Shown here in pieces: positions 43,583 to 52,648 of a stretch of DNA of 64,000 bases. This stretch comes from Polyangiaceae bacterium. Its GTDB lineage: Bacteria > Myxococcota_A > Polyangia > Polyangiales > Polyangiaceae. How positions within the stretch are numbered: position 1 is the stretch's first letter; each line of letters begins with the position of its first letter. Under the pieces are notes generated by a model. It ran no database searches and was not told where the DNA came from. It saw only the letters and a list, made by a program, of their open reading frames with translations. The translations under genes and the position numbers were made by a program. The stretch spans positions 99,501 to 163,500 of the forward strand of contig JAHBVX010000001.1 of the NCBI GenBank assembly GCA_019637295.1. The letters run 5' to 3'.

Positions 43583-44229
43583 CCGACCTTCACCCTTCGC
43601 GCGCGATACTGCGCGAGATCGACGGTGTTGGTCGAAGCGGGCTCGTGCCCGACCACCTTCTCCGGTCCGACGATGCCCATCTCGAGGGCGTGCTCGTAGA
43701 GACGAGACTTCAGCATGCGGCGCCCACGATGGAGGCGACTCATCACGGTACCGACGGGACAACCCATGACGTCTGCGATTTCCTTGTACGACAGCTCTTC
43801 CACATCTGCGAGAACCACTGCCAGGCGAAACTCTTCCGGGAGTTCGCGCAACGCCTCTCCGATTTCGCGCTCGAGCACCGGTCGAAGTGCGGTCGTCTCG
43901 GGATCGCGGAGCGCCGCCATGGACGATGAGCTGACCCACCCGTCTGCCAGCGGATCAGCGTCCGGTCCGTCGAGCACGGCGCGCTCCAGGCCACCGCGGC
44001 GATAGCGGTTGATGAACGTGTTGGTCAAGATGCGCAGCATCCACGCCCGCATGTTGGTGCCGGGAGTGAACTGCTCTCGTGCTCGGAACGCTTTGACCAG
44101 CGTGTCTTGGACGAGGTCTTCGGCCTCGGCACCGTTCCGAGTCAGGCGGGTGGCCACGGCGAGCAACGACGAGAGATGCTCGAGGGCGAGCTGCTCGAAG
44201 TCGTCCGGCGGCGATGGGCGTCTAGTCAT
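43579..44229 (-). CDS. ECF-family RNA polymerase sigma factor
   Basis: The product has 216 residues. Region 2 is recognisable in AEDLVQDTLVKAFRARE and NMRAWMLRILTNTFINRYRR. Region 4 is in LPEEFRLAVVLADVEELSYKEIADVMGCPVGTVMSRLHRGR. It resembles RpoE/SigR-type ECF factors controlled by zinc-binding anti-sigma proteins, and one follows directly with an ATGA overlap. The ATG at 44229 is used. It probably activates its own operon and a stress regulon. Confidence 0.94.
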   Translation of the reverse strand: MTRRPSPPDDFEQLALEHLSSLLAVATRLTRNGAEAEDLVQDTLVKAFRAREQFTPGTNMRAWMLRILTNTFINRYRRGGLERAVLDGPDADPLADGWVSSSSMAALRDPETTALRPVLEREIGEALRELPEEFRLAVVLADVEELSYKEIADVMGCPVGTVMSRLHRGRRMLKSRLYEHALEMGIVGPEKVVGHEPASTNTVDLAQYRARRVKVG

Positions 44230-44275
44230 CAAGGAGATTCTCGCGAATACCTGCGAAACTCTCGAAGTTTGACGT

Positions 44276-44896
44276 TTATTCCGGGTCTTGTCCCGCGGGT
44301 GGTCTGCGCTTCTCCAGTTCATCGAGCCGGTCCGACAGCCGCCGGACCTCCTGCTGCAGCTCCCGGAAAGCAGAAAAGTTCGGCAATACCGCGCGGATGC
44401 GCTCGTCTATGGCGTTCTGCCACTGTTCGATCGTGGCGCGCAGGCCCTTCTGTGAGGGGACGTTTTCCTTTCCGGGCGGCTCGGACAATGCTTCCTCCAG
44501 GGGTGGGATGGGGATGGTCTCCGGCTCGTCGTCCTCCGCGCCGTGCCCCTCGGCGGCGTCCCGCGGCATCAAGCGGCCCAGGGGGGTCTCCCTCAGGGAG
44601 GACAGCAGCTTCTCCCCGCGGTGGCGGATGAGGGCCTTGAGGGTGATGAGCGGAATGCCGCGAGGGCGGGCCTTGAGCTCCTCGGAGATGATCAGCGCCA
44701 GGGTGACGTCGGTCTTGTCTTCCTTGGTCGCATTGTCGATGATCTGCACTTCTTCCCCGGAGCGGACCATCTCGGCGATCTGCAGCAGCGTGACGTAGCG
44801 GCTGTCCTTGGTGTCATACAGCTTTCGGTTGGAGTAGCGCTTGATGACGCGCCGCTCCGCGAGGCCGCTTTCGTCCCGCTCTTCGGTCGTGGACAT
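44276..44896 (-). CDS. PhaR-like polyhydroxyalkanoate regulator
   Basis: The product has 206 residues. The N-terminal segment (RVIKRYSNRKLYDTKDSRYVTL) is the PHB/PHA accumulation regulator DNA-binding domain, followed by the second conserved block (VQIIDNATKEDKTDVTLALII). The C-terminal part is an acidic Pro/Glu linker and a coiled coil (about residues 150-195). PhaR represses phasin and PHA genes in other bacteria. Here no PHA gene is nearby. Its length and coiled-coil end suggest a variant role. Confidence 0.9.
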   Translation of the reverse strand: MSTTEERDESGLAERRVIKRYSNRKLYDTKDSRYVTLLQIAEMVRSGEEVQIIDNATKEDKTDVTLALIISEELKARPRGIPLITLKALIRHRGEKLLSSLRETPLGRLMPRDAAEGHGAEDDEPETIPIPPLEEALSEPPGKENVPSQKGLRATIEQWQNAIDERIRAVLPNFSAFRELQQEVRRLSDRLDELEKRRPPAGQDPE

Positions 44897-44993
44897 GGTG
44901 CTCTTGGGGGCGCGCGCAGCGCCGGCCCAGCGCCATGACACCAGGAATGATGCGGAGCGTCAAGCGCTGAAAGCGGCTCGCCTCACCCCCCAA

Positions 44994-45539
44994 TCAGAGG
45001 GTCAGGCCGCTCTGGGCGTCACTCGCCAGTTCCGCGTCGCACAGCTCCCCGATCATCTCCAGGAACGACGGGAACGAGCTGCGGCGGATGCCCAGCTCGT
45101 TGATCCACGCGATGACCTCGTATTCGCCGGAAGCGTCGCACACCGCGGGATTGAACACGAACAGCGTCATCGCCTGCACGTCGATTCCGAACGGGATGAG
45201 CACCCGCGGCTTGAAGCGAGACGGCGGACCGACGTCGGGCACGGGGGTCTCGGCGGCGTCGAACGTCGCTCGGGCCAAATCGTCGTACTGGCGCAGGCCC
45301 AGCGTCGCCGTACCGAGCAGCGCGGCGCCATCGTAGAAGCGAGACCAACCGTCGTGCAGCCGCAGAAACGCGCGATAGCTCGGTGGCAGCGCGCGGCCGA
45401 TGCGCTGCTCGGCCGTGGCGAGGGCCGTCTCTGATGCGCCGAGCCGCGCTGGCGACCCGAAGTCGCGGAATGGCATCGTGCCGAGCATCTGCTCTTGGGC
45501 GTCCTGAATGTGTGCGAGAAGATCCGCTAGCGGCTGCAT
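44994..45539 (-). CDS. SMI1/KNR4-family protein
   Basis: The product has 181 residues from the ATG at 45539, with GGAGGG nearby upstream. The SMI1/KNR4 (SUKH) fold is visible: IGRALPPSYRAFLRLHDGWSRF, the beta hairpin and PFGIDVQAMTLFVFN. SUKH proteins often serve as immunity proteins to nuclease or other polymorphic toxins, though many are of unknown role. No toxin gene is adjacent, so the immunity role is uncertain here. Confidence 0.82.
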   Translation of the reverse strand: MQPLADLLAHIQDAQEQMLGTMPFRDFGSPARLGASETALATAEQRIGRALPPSYRAFLRLHDGWSRFYDGAALLGTATLGLRQYDDLARATFDAAETPVPDVGPPSRFKPRVLIPFGIDVQAMTLFVFNPAVCDASGEYEVIAWINELGIRRSSFPSFLEMIGELCDAELASDAQSGLTL

Positions 45540-45648
45540 CAAATCATCCCTCCGGCGACTCGGCTCGACCGTAAGCGCCCGGGCCGGCATGGGCCAAGAA
45601 AGCAAGGTCAGCCCGTCGAGCCGGGTGCTACGCTGATTCGACCGAGGC

Positions 45649-46443
45649 ATGGAAGCCAAGCCCGTGGCCATCGAGGCGGAGCGAGTCACCGCTGGCTACG
45701 GCGAGCCGGTCCTGCGTGAGGTCGGGCTGCGGGCGCGGGCGGGCGAGCTGCTGGCCGTCGTGGGCGCCAACGGTGCCGGCAAGTCCACCTTGTTGAAGGT
45801 GCTCGCGGGCACCCTGTTGCCCACGAACGGGGTCGTCCGAGTGTTCGGCGAGCCGCTGAGCGGGCTCGGTCGGCAGCAGATCGCTCGCTGCCTGGCGGTG
45901 GTGCCGCAGGAGACGGACGTTGCCTTCGGCTTCAGCGTGGGGGACGTCGTGATGATGGGTCGCGCGCCGCATCAGGGCGGGCTACTGCTGCCCTCGGCGG
46001 CCGATCGGGCGGCGGTCGCCCGAGCGCTCGAAGAGTGCGATCTCGCAGAGCTGAGCACCCGCTCGGTTGCGGAGCTCAGCGGCGGCGAGCGCCGGCGTGT
46101 GACGATCGCCCGTGCGCTGGCGCAGGAGCCCCGGATCTTGCTGTTGGACGAGCCGGCTGCGTACCTGGACATCGGCCACTCGCTGGCGCTGTTCGAGCTG
46201 ATTCGCCGTCAAACCCGCCAGCGCGACGTCGCCGTCGTGGCCGTCGTTCACGACTTGTCCCAAGTCGCCCGCTGGGCGGACACGGTGGTGCTCCTCAAGC
46301 AGGGCAGCCTCCACGCGGAAGGTCCCGTGGGCGACGTGATGCGGGCTGATCTGCTCGCAGAAGTGCTGGGCGCGGAGCTGGTCACGGGCGCCGACCCGGA
46401 CACTGGGCTCCGCTATTTCCTCCCGGTTTTTCGCCCAAAGTGA
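45649..46443 (+). CDS. ABC transporter ATP-binding protein (iron/heme uptake type)
   Basis: The product has 264 residues. It has a Walker A GANGAGKST, Q-loop VVPQETD, signature LSGGERRR, Walker B ILLLDEP and switch VVHD. It resembles the HmuV/FecE/BtuD group that energises siderophore, heme or cobalamin import. No permease or binding protein is encoded nearby, so the partners are elsewhere. It is followed by the complex I-like genes, with no sign of functional linkage. Confidence 0.9.
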   Translation: MEAKPVAIEAERVTAGYGEPVLREVGLRARAGELLAVVGANGAGKSTLLKVLAGTLLPTNGVVRVFGEPLSGLGRQQIARCLAVVPQETDVAFGFSVGDVVMMGRAPHQGGLLLPSAADRAAVARALEECDLAELSTRSVAELSGGERRRVTIARALAQEPRILLLDEPAAYLDIGHSLALFELIRRQTRQRDVAVVAVVHDLSQVARWADTVVLLKQGSLHAEGPVGDVMRADLLAEVLGAELVTGADPDTGLRYFLPVFRPK

Positions 46444-46470
46444 GCACCCTCGCTAAGCTGGGCAGTGCCC

Positions 46471-48309
46471 ATGCGGCGTCTCTCGGTGCTCCTCTTCACC
46501 CTGCTCGCTCTGGTCGGCTGCCGTCCGGACGAGACGGGACCCGGGCTCATCACGTTGGTGGAGCTGACGCCCAACCGCGTCGAGGTGGGCGATCGCGTGG
46601 AGCTCGCCGGGGTCGGATTCCCGGAGGGCAGGAGCGCGACCCTCACGTTTCGGGGCGACCTGTACCGACCCGGACGCGACCCGCTGCGACGTGTGGAGGT
46701 CGTCGTCAAGGCCACCGCGACGTCGTCGTCACGGCTCGGCTTCACGCTCGGCGACGCCACCGAGGAGGAGCTGTGTGGCCGCGGCGAGGACGCGGACCAC
46801 ACCACGTTCCGCGGTGATGTGGTCGCCGCCTTCGCGCCGCGTTCGCCGGGCGCACCGCCGGTCGCAGGGGTGCTACGCGACGTCGTGCTCGACTTCGCCG
46901 GGCCGAGCGTGTCTCCGACCGCGGTTGCCTCACGAGAGGCAGAGGGACGCAAGACCGCAGAGGTCCTCGGGCTCTCGTTCGAGCCGGACACCCTCACGGT
47001 GTCAGCGATCGAGCCACGCAGCCGGGCCGAGCGTGCCGCACTGCAAGTCGGCGATGCGTTGTACGACGTCGATGGCGTTCGCGTCGCGTCGATCGCGGAT
47101 CTGCGCGTCAGCGGGAAGAGCCCGGTAGCCAGCGTGTGGGTTCGGCGACCGAACGTGCGCGAACCGCGCGAACACTTCATCGACGTGCAGGGTGTGCGCC
47201 CCTCTGCGCCCCGGGATTTGCTCGGCGCGTTCGCCATCGTGGGCGCCTTCGTGTTGTTGCTCGGGGCGCTGTTCTTCCCTGGAGCTCGCCTGGTGGGCTT
47301 CGTGGAACGCGGGCTCGCGGAGCGACTACGCCAGCGTCGCGCCTCACGCGCGAGGCGCGCCGAGCCGACCTGGCGACCTGCCTCGGTGAGCCGCCCCGGC
47401 AGCGAGCCCATCGCCGTGCGGCTGCTGCCCGCCCTCGTGTTCCTGGCCGTCAGCGCAGCCGGCGCGGGGCTGGCCTTCGGACGTCCGCTCGTCGCCGCCG
47501 AGCTGGATCTCGCCCTCGCGCTCCTCGTGTACGTCACGGTCTCCCTGGTCGGTGGTCTGGTCGTCAGCGGCTGGAGCGAGTGTGGCCGCTGGGCGCTCGG
47601 ACGCGGTCTGCTCGGAGCGCTGTGCGCGCTCTGGGCGCGTCTGCCGCTCCTCGGCGGGGTAGCCGCCGCGGTGCAGGCCAGCGGGAGCGTGCGCTTCTCG
47701 GATCACGTTCGCGCGCAGGACGCGCTGCCCTGGGGATTCGCCGCGTTCTCGAGTCCCGTACTGTTCCTGGCGCTTCTGCTGGTGCTGGTCGTGTCGGTGC
47801 CGCGGGTCGAGCCCAGGCTCGCGACCTTCGACGCTGCAGCGGGGGAGCACGCACCGACCGAGGCGGGTCGAGGCATGCGGACGGCGGCCGTCGTCGACGC
47901 GGTCCACCTGATCATCGTGGGACAGTTGGTCGCCATTCTGCTCTTGGGTGGCTGGCGGTTGCCCTGGGCGGCAACCACGGGATGGACCATCGCCGGTGCG
48001 GTGCTGTTGCAGCTCAAGGCCTGGCTGGTGGTCGCGGTGATCCTCGGGCTGCGCGCTGGCCTGCCGCGCGTTTCCACCCGGCAGATCCCGGGCGTGTGGG
48101 GTCGCTCGGTGTTGCCGCTCACGGTCGGGCTGGTGGTCTTGGGCGCGGTGCACGGCGTGGGTGCGCGTCTCTTGTTCGCCGACTCGCCCGAGCCGCTGTT
48201 CGGGATGGTCCTGTTCGCTGCGACGCTCGGACTCGGAGCCTGGTTCCTCGTGCGGGTGAGCCGCCAAGCGCGCGGGCCGTCGCCAGCCCACGTCAGCCCC
48301 TGGCTCTGA
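46471..48309 (+). CDS. NuoH-like membrane protein with lipobox, IPT-like and PDZ domains
   Basis: The product has 612 residues. It begins with a lipoprotein signal (ALVGC, Cys17), then an IPT/TIG-like beta domain (about 27-145), a PDZ-like domain (about 165-235) and a NuoH-like membrane region (about 250-605, some eight helices). The NuoH resemblance is seen in VVSGWSECGRWALGR, VAILLLGGWRLPW and RAGLPRVSTRQIPGVW. Canonical NuoH glutamates and the quinone-pocket residues are largely replaced. It is the first of three consecutive genes of complex I character. No NuoA-G, I, J, K or N gene is present. The role is unknown; a Na+/H+ translocating or scaffold module is possible. Confidence 0.7.
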   Translation: MRRLSVLLFTLLALVGCRPDETGPGLITLVELTPNRVEVGDRVELAGVGFPEGRSATLTFRGDLYRPGRDPLRRVEVVVKATATSSSRLGFTLGDATEEELCGRGEDADHTTFRGDVVAAFAPRSPGAPPVAGVLRDVVLDFAGPSVSPTAVASREAEGRKTAEVLGLSFEPDTLTVSAIEPRSRAERAALQVGDALYDVDGVRVASIADLRVSGKSPVASVWVRRPNVREPREHFIDVQGVRPSAPRDLLGAFAIVGAFVLLLGALFFPGARLVGFVERGLAERLRQRRASRARRAEPTWRPASVSRPGSEPIAVRLLPALVFLAVSAAGAGLAFGRPLVAAELDLALALLVYVTVSLVGGLVVSGWSECGRWALGRGLLGALCALWARLPLLGGVAAAVQASGSVRFSDHVRAQDALPWGFAAFSSPVLFLALLLVLVVSVPRVEPRLATFDAAAGEHAPTEAGRGMRTAAVVDAVHLIIVGQLVAILLLGGWRLPWAATTGWTIAGAVLLQLKAWLVVAVILGLRAGLPRVSTRQIPGVWGRSVLPLTVGLVVLGAVHGVGARLLFADSPEPLFGMVLFAATLGLGAWFLVRVSRQARGPSPAHVSPWL

Positions 48310-48388
48310 ATTCGGCGGGCCGCCCGGCCGCGAGTCCTTGTGGCGCGCCGTCACGCCACGCTACGGTGCGCCGGGCCAGACCAGAGTG

Positions 48389-50602
48389 ATGTTCGACTAT
48401 TCAGGATCCCTCGACGGCGCGCAGCTGGACTGGACGCTCTGGTCGTGCGTGGCGTTGCCGTGGTTGGCGGCGTTGCTCGCGCTGCGCGCGGCCCTCGCGT
48501 CCGACGCGCAGGAGCGTGAGCGCCTGAGCAGATTGGCCCGACAGGCGTCTTGGGTCTGCGCGGCGCTCGTGGTGGGCGTCCTCGTTCTGGCTGCAGTACG
48601 CCTTGGCACCGCGGCTCCCGAGGTTCGTCGCGCCCTCGCGCCCGGTTGGACGGTGCTCAGCATAGGCACGCTCGACGTGAACACCGCGCTGGTGCTCACG
48701 GCGTTCTCGCTGCCGCTCGCGCTGGCGGCGGCCGTCGCGGGAGCGCTGTTCATCGTCCGAGCCCAGAGGGCGAGCCTGCGCCGGCTGGGCGGCGGCTCGG
48801 CCGCGCTCGGCTCGGTCATGCTCGGCGTGCTGGCGGACGACGTGGTCATCGCGGTGATGGGAGCCGCGCTCGCGCATTGCCTGCTCCTGGTGTGCCTTGC
48901 GCCGGAGCCGGGTGCGCGCTCGGCCCTGTCGTTCGGCCTCGGCCGGCTGGGCGAGCTCTGCCTGATCGCGGCGATGGCTCTCGGCGCGTGGGCCGTTGGT
49001 GGCAACTGGGTGGCGGGCGGCGGCTACGTCCCGGGCTTCTTGCCGCGCGTGGTCGGCGTCGAGCATGCGCTCGAGTCGGCCACCCCGGTGACGGCCGGGA
49101 GCGTACCGAGCGATCCAAACGGACGGCTCACCTTCACGGCGTTGCCAGGCGCGACCCTGCGGGTGGGCAGCGCGGTCTTGTGCGCGGTCGACGCAGATGG
49201 ACGCGACGGCGGCGTGGGCGTGGTGTCGCGCCCCTGCCGGCGCGTGGCGACCTCGCCGTTCACCGAGCTGCCAGCGCCCGCGGCGCTGCACGAGGTAGTC
49301 ATCGTGACCGGTCCGGGCACCTACGATCTGGCCGTGGAGAAGGTGCGCATCCGTCCGGGGGTGACGACGGATCTGGTGCTCCTGGGTCCCACCACCTCGC
49401 TGACGCGGCTCGCGGATCAAGCTCGGCTGCGGGACGCCTCCGGTGCATTCCCGGCGAAGTCGGCGCTGTCCGCTGCGCGCGTGCTCGGCGTCCCCGCGCC
49501 GACGGGCATCGCCGTTCTGCTGCTCATCGGGTTGCTCTCGAGCATGACCGCGCTGCTCGCGCGTCGGGAGTCCGCGCCGGACGATCCGGTCGACGACGAT
49601 CTTGCACTCGCGCTGGGTGGCGTGTTGGTGGCGGCCAAGATCGTCGCGGGGCTCGGCTTCGTGGTCGCGCTGAGCGGGCTCGGCACCGTGCTCGCGATCC
49701 TGGTCTCGGTGTTGGTCGCCGCGTGGCTAGCGCTGCGTGCCGCGTACGCTCGCAACACGGCGCGGGCCCTCGGCCTGCTCGCATCGGCGAGCGCGGCGAC
49801 GGGTGCGGCGTGCGTGTTCGCAGGCGCGCCCGTTCACGGCGTCGTCCACGTCGCGGTGGTGTGTCTCGGGTTGGTCGGGCTCGGCGCGGCCAGCGGTTGG
49901 CCGTCGCTGGAGAAGGCCGCGGGCTCGGCGTCGGGTTCGCCGGGACTCTGGCTCTCGGCGCAGGTGGCTGCTGGCGCGCCCCTCCCGCTGATCGGCGCTG
50001 GGGTGACCCTGGACGGCGGCGTGCGCGCGCTGTCGAGCCTGGACGCTGGCAGCGTGCCGCCGTGGCTGCTGGGCCTGCTGCTGTGCGTCGGCGCGTCGTT
50101 CACGTCGTTCGCGTGTTGGCGGATCGCGTTCGTCGCTGCTCGCGGCAAACGCGTGGAGACGCTCGAGGGCGCTGCCGGCTCGCTACCGCTCGCGCCGCCG
50201 GTCCTCGGCGCAGTCCTCGCGCTGCTCGCAGCCTCGGGTCCGCTGCTCGCGCCGCTGGAGACGATGCTGCGTGCGTGGTGGGTTCCCGCCGCGGAGATCG
50301 CGCCACCCTCGCAACCGCTCTTGGGAGACGTCGCTCTCGGCTTCGTCGTCCTCGGCTTTGCCGCCGCGGTCATCGGCTTCGTGTTCGCGCGCCGCCGCTA
50401 TGCGCGCGATGACTGGGCGACTGCCGAGTCGAGCCGAGTCTTTGGCGGCCGACTCTCCGGCGAGACGCCGGAGCTAACGCCCATCGTGTCGAAGTTCTTG
50501 TTCGCGGAGGTCAGCGTCGTGGCCGCGCCGCTCACGGCCAAAGAACCCGCTGAGCCGTCGGTCGAGCCCGCCCGCTCGAAGCGAAAGGGGAAGCGTCGAT
50601 GA
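48389..50602 (+). CDS. NuoL-like membrane protein with extracytoplasmic insertion
   Basis: The product has 737 residues and about 14 predicted helices. The first part has NuoL-type features (SIGTLDVNTALVLTAFSL, then SALSFGLGRLGELCLIAAMALG matching the NuoL NRVGDxGLLL region). A beta-rich insertion of about 140 residues (about 220-365) lies between helices and would face outside. Conserved NuoL lysines and the TM7 glutamate are not found. The C-terminus ends in Lys/Arg-rich residues. The ATG at 48389 is favoured over the TTG at 48338. The stop overlaps the next start (ATGA). The function is unknown. Confidence 0.7.
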   Translation: MFDYSGSLDGAQLDWTLWSCVALPWLAALLALRAALASDAQERERLSRLARQASWVCAALVVGVLVLAAVRLGTAAPEVRRALAPGWTVLSIGTLDVNTALVLTAFSLPLALAAAVAGALFIVRAQRASLRRLGGGSAALGSVMLGVLADDVVIAVMGAALAHCLLLVCLAPEPGARSALSFGLGRLGELCLIAAMALGAWAVGGNWVAGGGYVPGFLPRVVGVEHALESATPVTAGSVPSDPNGRLTFTALPGATLRVGSAVLCAVDADGRDGGVGVVSRPCRRVATSPFTELPAPAALHEVVIVTGPGTYDLAVEKVRIRPGVTTDLVLLGPTTSLTRLADQARLRDASGAFPAKSALSAARVLGVPAPTGIAVLLLIGLLSSMTALLARRESAPDDPVDDDLALALGGVLVAAKIVAGLGFVVALSGLGTVLAILVSVLVAAWLALRAAYARNTARALGLLASASAATGAACVFAGAPVHGVVHVAVVCLGLVGLGAASGWPSLEKAAGSASGSPGLWLSAQVAAGAPLPLIGAGVTLDGGVRALSSLDAGSVPPWLLGLLLCVGASFTSFACWRIAFVAARGKRVETLEGAAGSLPLAPPVLGAVLALLAASGPLLAPLETMLRAWWVPAAEIAPPSQPLLGDVALGFVVLGFAAAVIGFVFARRRYARDDWATAESSRVFGGRLSGETPELTPIVSKFLFAEVSVVAAPLTAKEPAEPSVEPARSKRKGKRR

Positions 50603-52638
50603 CCCGCGCGCTGCTGGGGGCGCTGCTCGCCGTCGTGTCGCTGCTCGTGTCGCTGCCCGCCAGCGCAGCGCCCCTCGCGCTACGCGCCGACAATGGCGCG
50701 CGGATGCTCGAGCTGACCGAGACCAGCGGTGACCTGGTCGGGCGGTTCACAATCGAGAACTCGACGAGCGACCGCGTCCAGATCACGGGTCTGTCGCTGC
50801 GTCGCGGCGCGGAGCAAGATGGGTTCGCTCCGCGCGACATGACGGTGCAGCTCGAAGAGGGCACCTCGGCCGCCACCCTCGAGCCGGGAACGAAGAGGGT
50901 CGGGGTCGTCCGCTGGACCAAGCCCCGCGGGATCGCCTTCGAACGCGGCTATGCGATGGTGCTCGTGCACACCGCCGACAGCGAGGCGCCCGTCGCGCTC
51001 GGCGTCCGCTACCGGTCGCTGGGTACCGGCGATCCGGCGTTGCCGTGGATCCCCGTCGGTCTGGTGCTCGTGCCGCTCCTCGGGGCGCTCGGCGTCTTGG
51101 GCGCGGCTCGTCGCCGCGATGGTGCGAAGCGCGCCGTCAGGACGGTCGTTGGCGCGAGCGCTGGCGTGTCGTTGCTGCTCGCGCTCTACGCGCTCCTGCG
51201 CTTCGATCCGGCGCTGACCCGGTTCGACGGCAGCGAGGGCTTCTTCGTGCTCTACCGCCGTCTGGTTGGCGGAGTCGAGCTCGGCTTTGGGCTCGACGGC
51301 CTCTCGCTGAGCTTCGCGCTGCTCTTGCCGCTGCTCGTCCTGGCCGCGGTGGGCAGCGGTCGCTTGGCGGAGGATCATCGCGAGTGGACCTCGCTGTCAC
51401 TCGCGCACGCGGGCTTGGCGTTGGTTGTGGTGAGTCTCGACGTGGTGAGTGCGAGCGTGGGTCTGGCCCTGGTCGGCGCGGTGATCGCGACCTCTGGCGC
51501 CTTCGCTGAGGCGCCAAAGTGGACGCGCTGGACGGCACCGGCGGGAGCGGCGCTCGTGGTGGCTGGCCTGTTGTTGCTTCCGCTTGGCGTCGCTGGCTTC
51601 ACGGTCGAAGGCGACGCGACCCGCTACCCCACGGCCATGCTGGAGCTCAGCCGGGTGCTGGCGGGTGACACGACGCTCCTCGGCGGCGTACACCGCGCGG
51701 TCGTCGTGTGGCCGCTGCTCGTGCTCGGAACCGGCGCCCTCTTGGGGCTGCCGCTGCTGGGCGCGTGGGCGCGTCCGCTCGCGAGCTCGCGCGCGGCGCT
51801 CGCGGTCGTGGTGGTTGGAGGGCTCGGTGCCGTGGGCGGCTACCTGCTGCTGCGGACGGGGGCGCTGGTCTTTCCGATGGCGCTCGCTTGGTCCACGCCT
51901 GCGCTGGCGGTGTTCGGGGCAGTGGCAGCCCTGGTCGCCGCGCTCGAGGCGTGTCGCTCCTCGCGCTGGTCCCAGGGCCTGGTCCCGCTCGCGTCGGTCA
52001 GCGGTGGCCTGGCGTTCGTCGCGATCGGTTCGCTCACGGCCATCGGCCTGCAGGCCGCGGTGGTCTTGCTCGTGGGTCGTGCGCTGGGTCTTGCCGGCGC
52101 GCTCGGCGTGCGCTCTGCCCTCGCCGAGCGGGTTGGACGGGAAGGGGTGGATCGGGTCTCGGGACTCGCGCGCGAGCACCCGCTCCTGGCCCTGGTGGCT
52201 GCCGTGGCTGCGGCGAGCTTGGCGGGTCTACCGGGTGGCGCGCTCTTCGTCGGCGTCGCTGAGACGGTGGTCGGCTCGCTTCCGAGCGCACCTGGCGCGA
52301 CGCTGATCACCCTGCTGGCGCTCGGTCTGGCGACCGCGGCGGCGGCGCGTGCCTGGCTGGCGCTCGGGCTCGGCAAGTTCCCGGAGGAGCTGCGGGGCTC
52401 GAGCCGGCTGGTGCCCTTCGCCGGCAAGCTCCCGCCTCTGCGGGGTGCCGAGAAGCTCGGGCTACTCGGCTTTGCCGCGCTCACCATCCTGCTCGGCGTC
52501 GTGCCCCGAGGGTGGCTGCTGCGCGTGGACGGCGCCGCCCTAGACCACGGCGGGCGGGTCAATCCTCCTGGGGCGCTCGAGGTCGTTCAGACGCCGGCCG
52601 AGCCGGTGAACCCAGAAGCGCCCCACGCGCGCGCCTGA
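50599..52638 (+). CDS. NuoM-like membrane protein with N-terminal beta domain
   Basis: The product has 679 residues. A Sec signal peptide (to about residue 25) is followed by an extracytoplasmic beta-sandwich-like domain (about 26-145) and then about 14 helices. NuoM-like segments are ELGFGLDGLSLSFALLLPL, LVPLASVSGGLAFVAIGS and GLAREHPLLALVAAVAAASLAGLPG. The conserved His and Lys that carry protons in NuoM are missing at the matching places (SVSHMGF becomes SVSGGLAF). It overlaps the NuoL-like gene by four bases. It completes a three-gene module. Confidence 0.7.
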   Translation: MTRALLGALLAVVSLLVSLPASAAPLALRADNGARMLELTETSGDLVGRFTIENSTSDRVQITGLSLRRGAEQDGFAPRDMTVQLEEGTSAATLEPGTKRVGVVRWTKPRGIAFERGYAMVLVHTADSEAPVALGVRYRSLGTGDPALPWIPVGLVLVPLLGALGVLGAARRRDGAKRAVRTVVGASAGVSLLLALYALLRFDPALTRFDGSEGFFVLYRRLVGGVELGFGLDGLSLSFALLLPLLVLAAVGSGRLAEDHREWTSLSLAHAGLALVVVSLDVVSASVGLALVGAVIATSGAFAEAPKWTRWTAPAGAALVVAGLLLLPLGVAGFTVEGDATRYPTAMLELSRVLAGDTTLLGGVHRAVVVWPLLVLGTGALLGLPLLGAWARPLASSRAALAVVVVGGLGAVGGYLLLRTGALVFPMALAWSTPALAVFGAVAALVAALEACRSSRWSQGLVPLASVSGGLAFVAIGSLTAIGLQAAVVLLVGRALGLAGALGVRSALAERVGREGVDRVSGLAREHPLLALVAAVAAASLAGLPGGALFVGVAETVVGSLPSAPGATLITLLALGLATAAAARAWLALGLGKFPEELRGSSRLVPFAGKLPPLRGAEKLGLLGFAALTILLGVVPRGWLLRVDGAALDHGGRVNPPGALEVVQTPAEPVNPEAPHARA

Positions 52639-52648
52639 GCCGCTCGGG

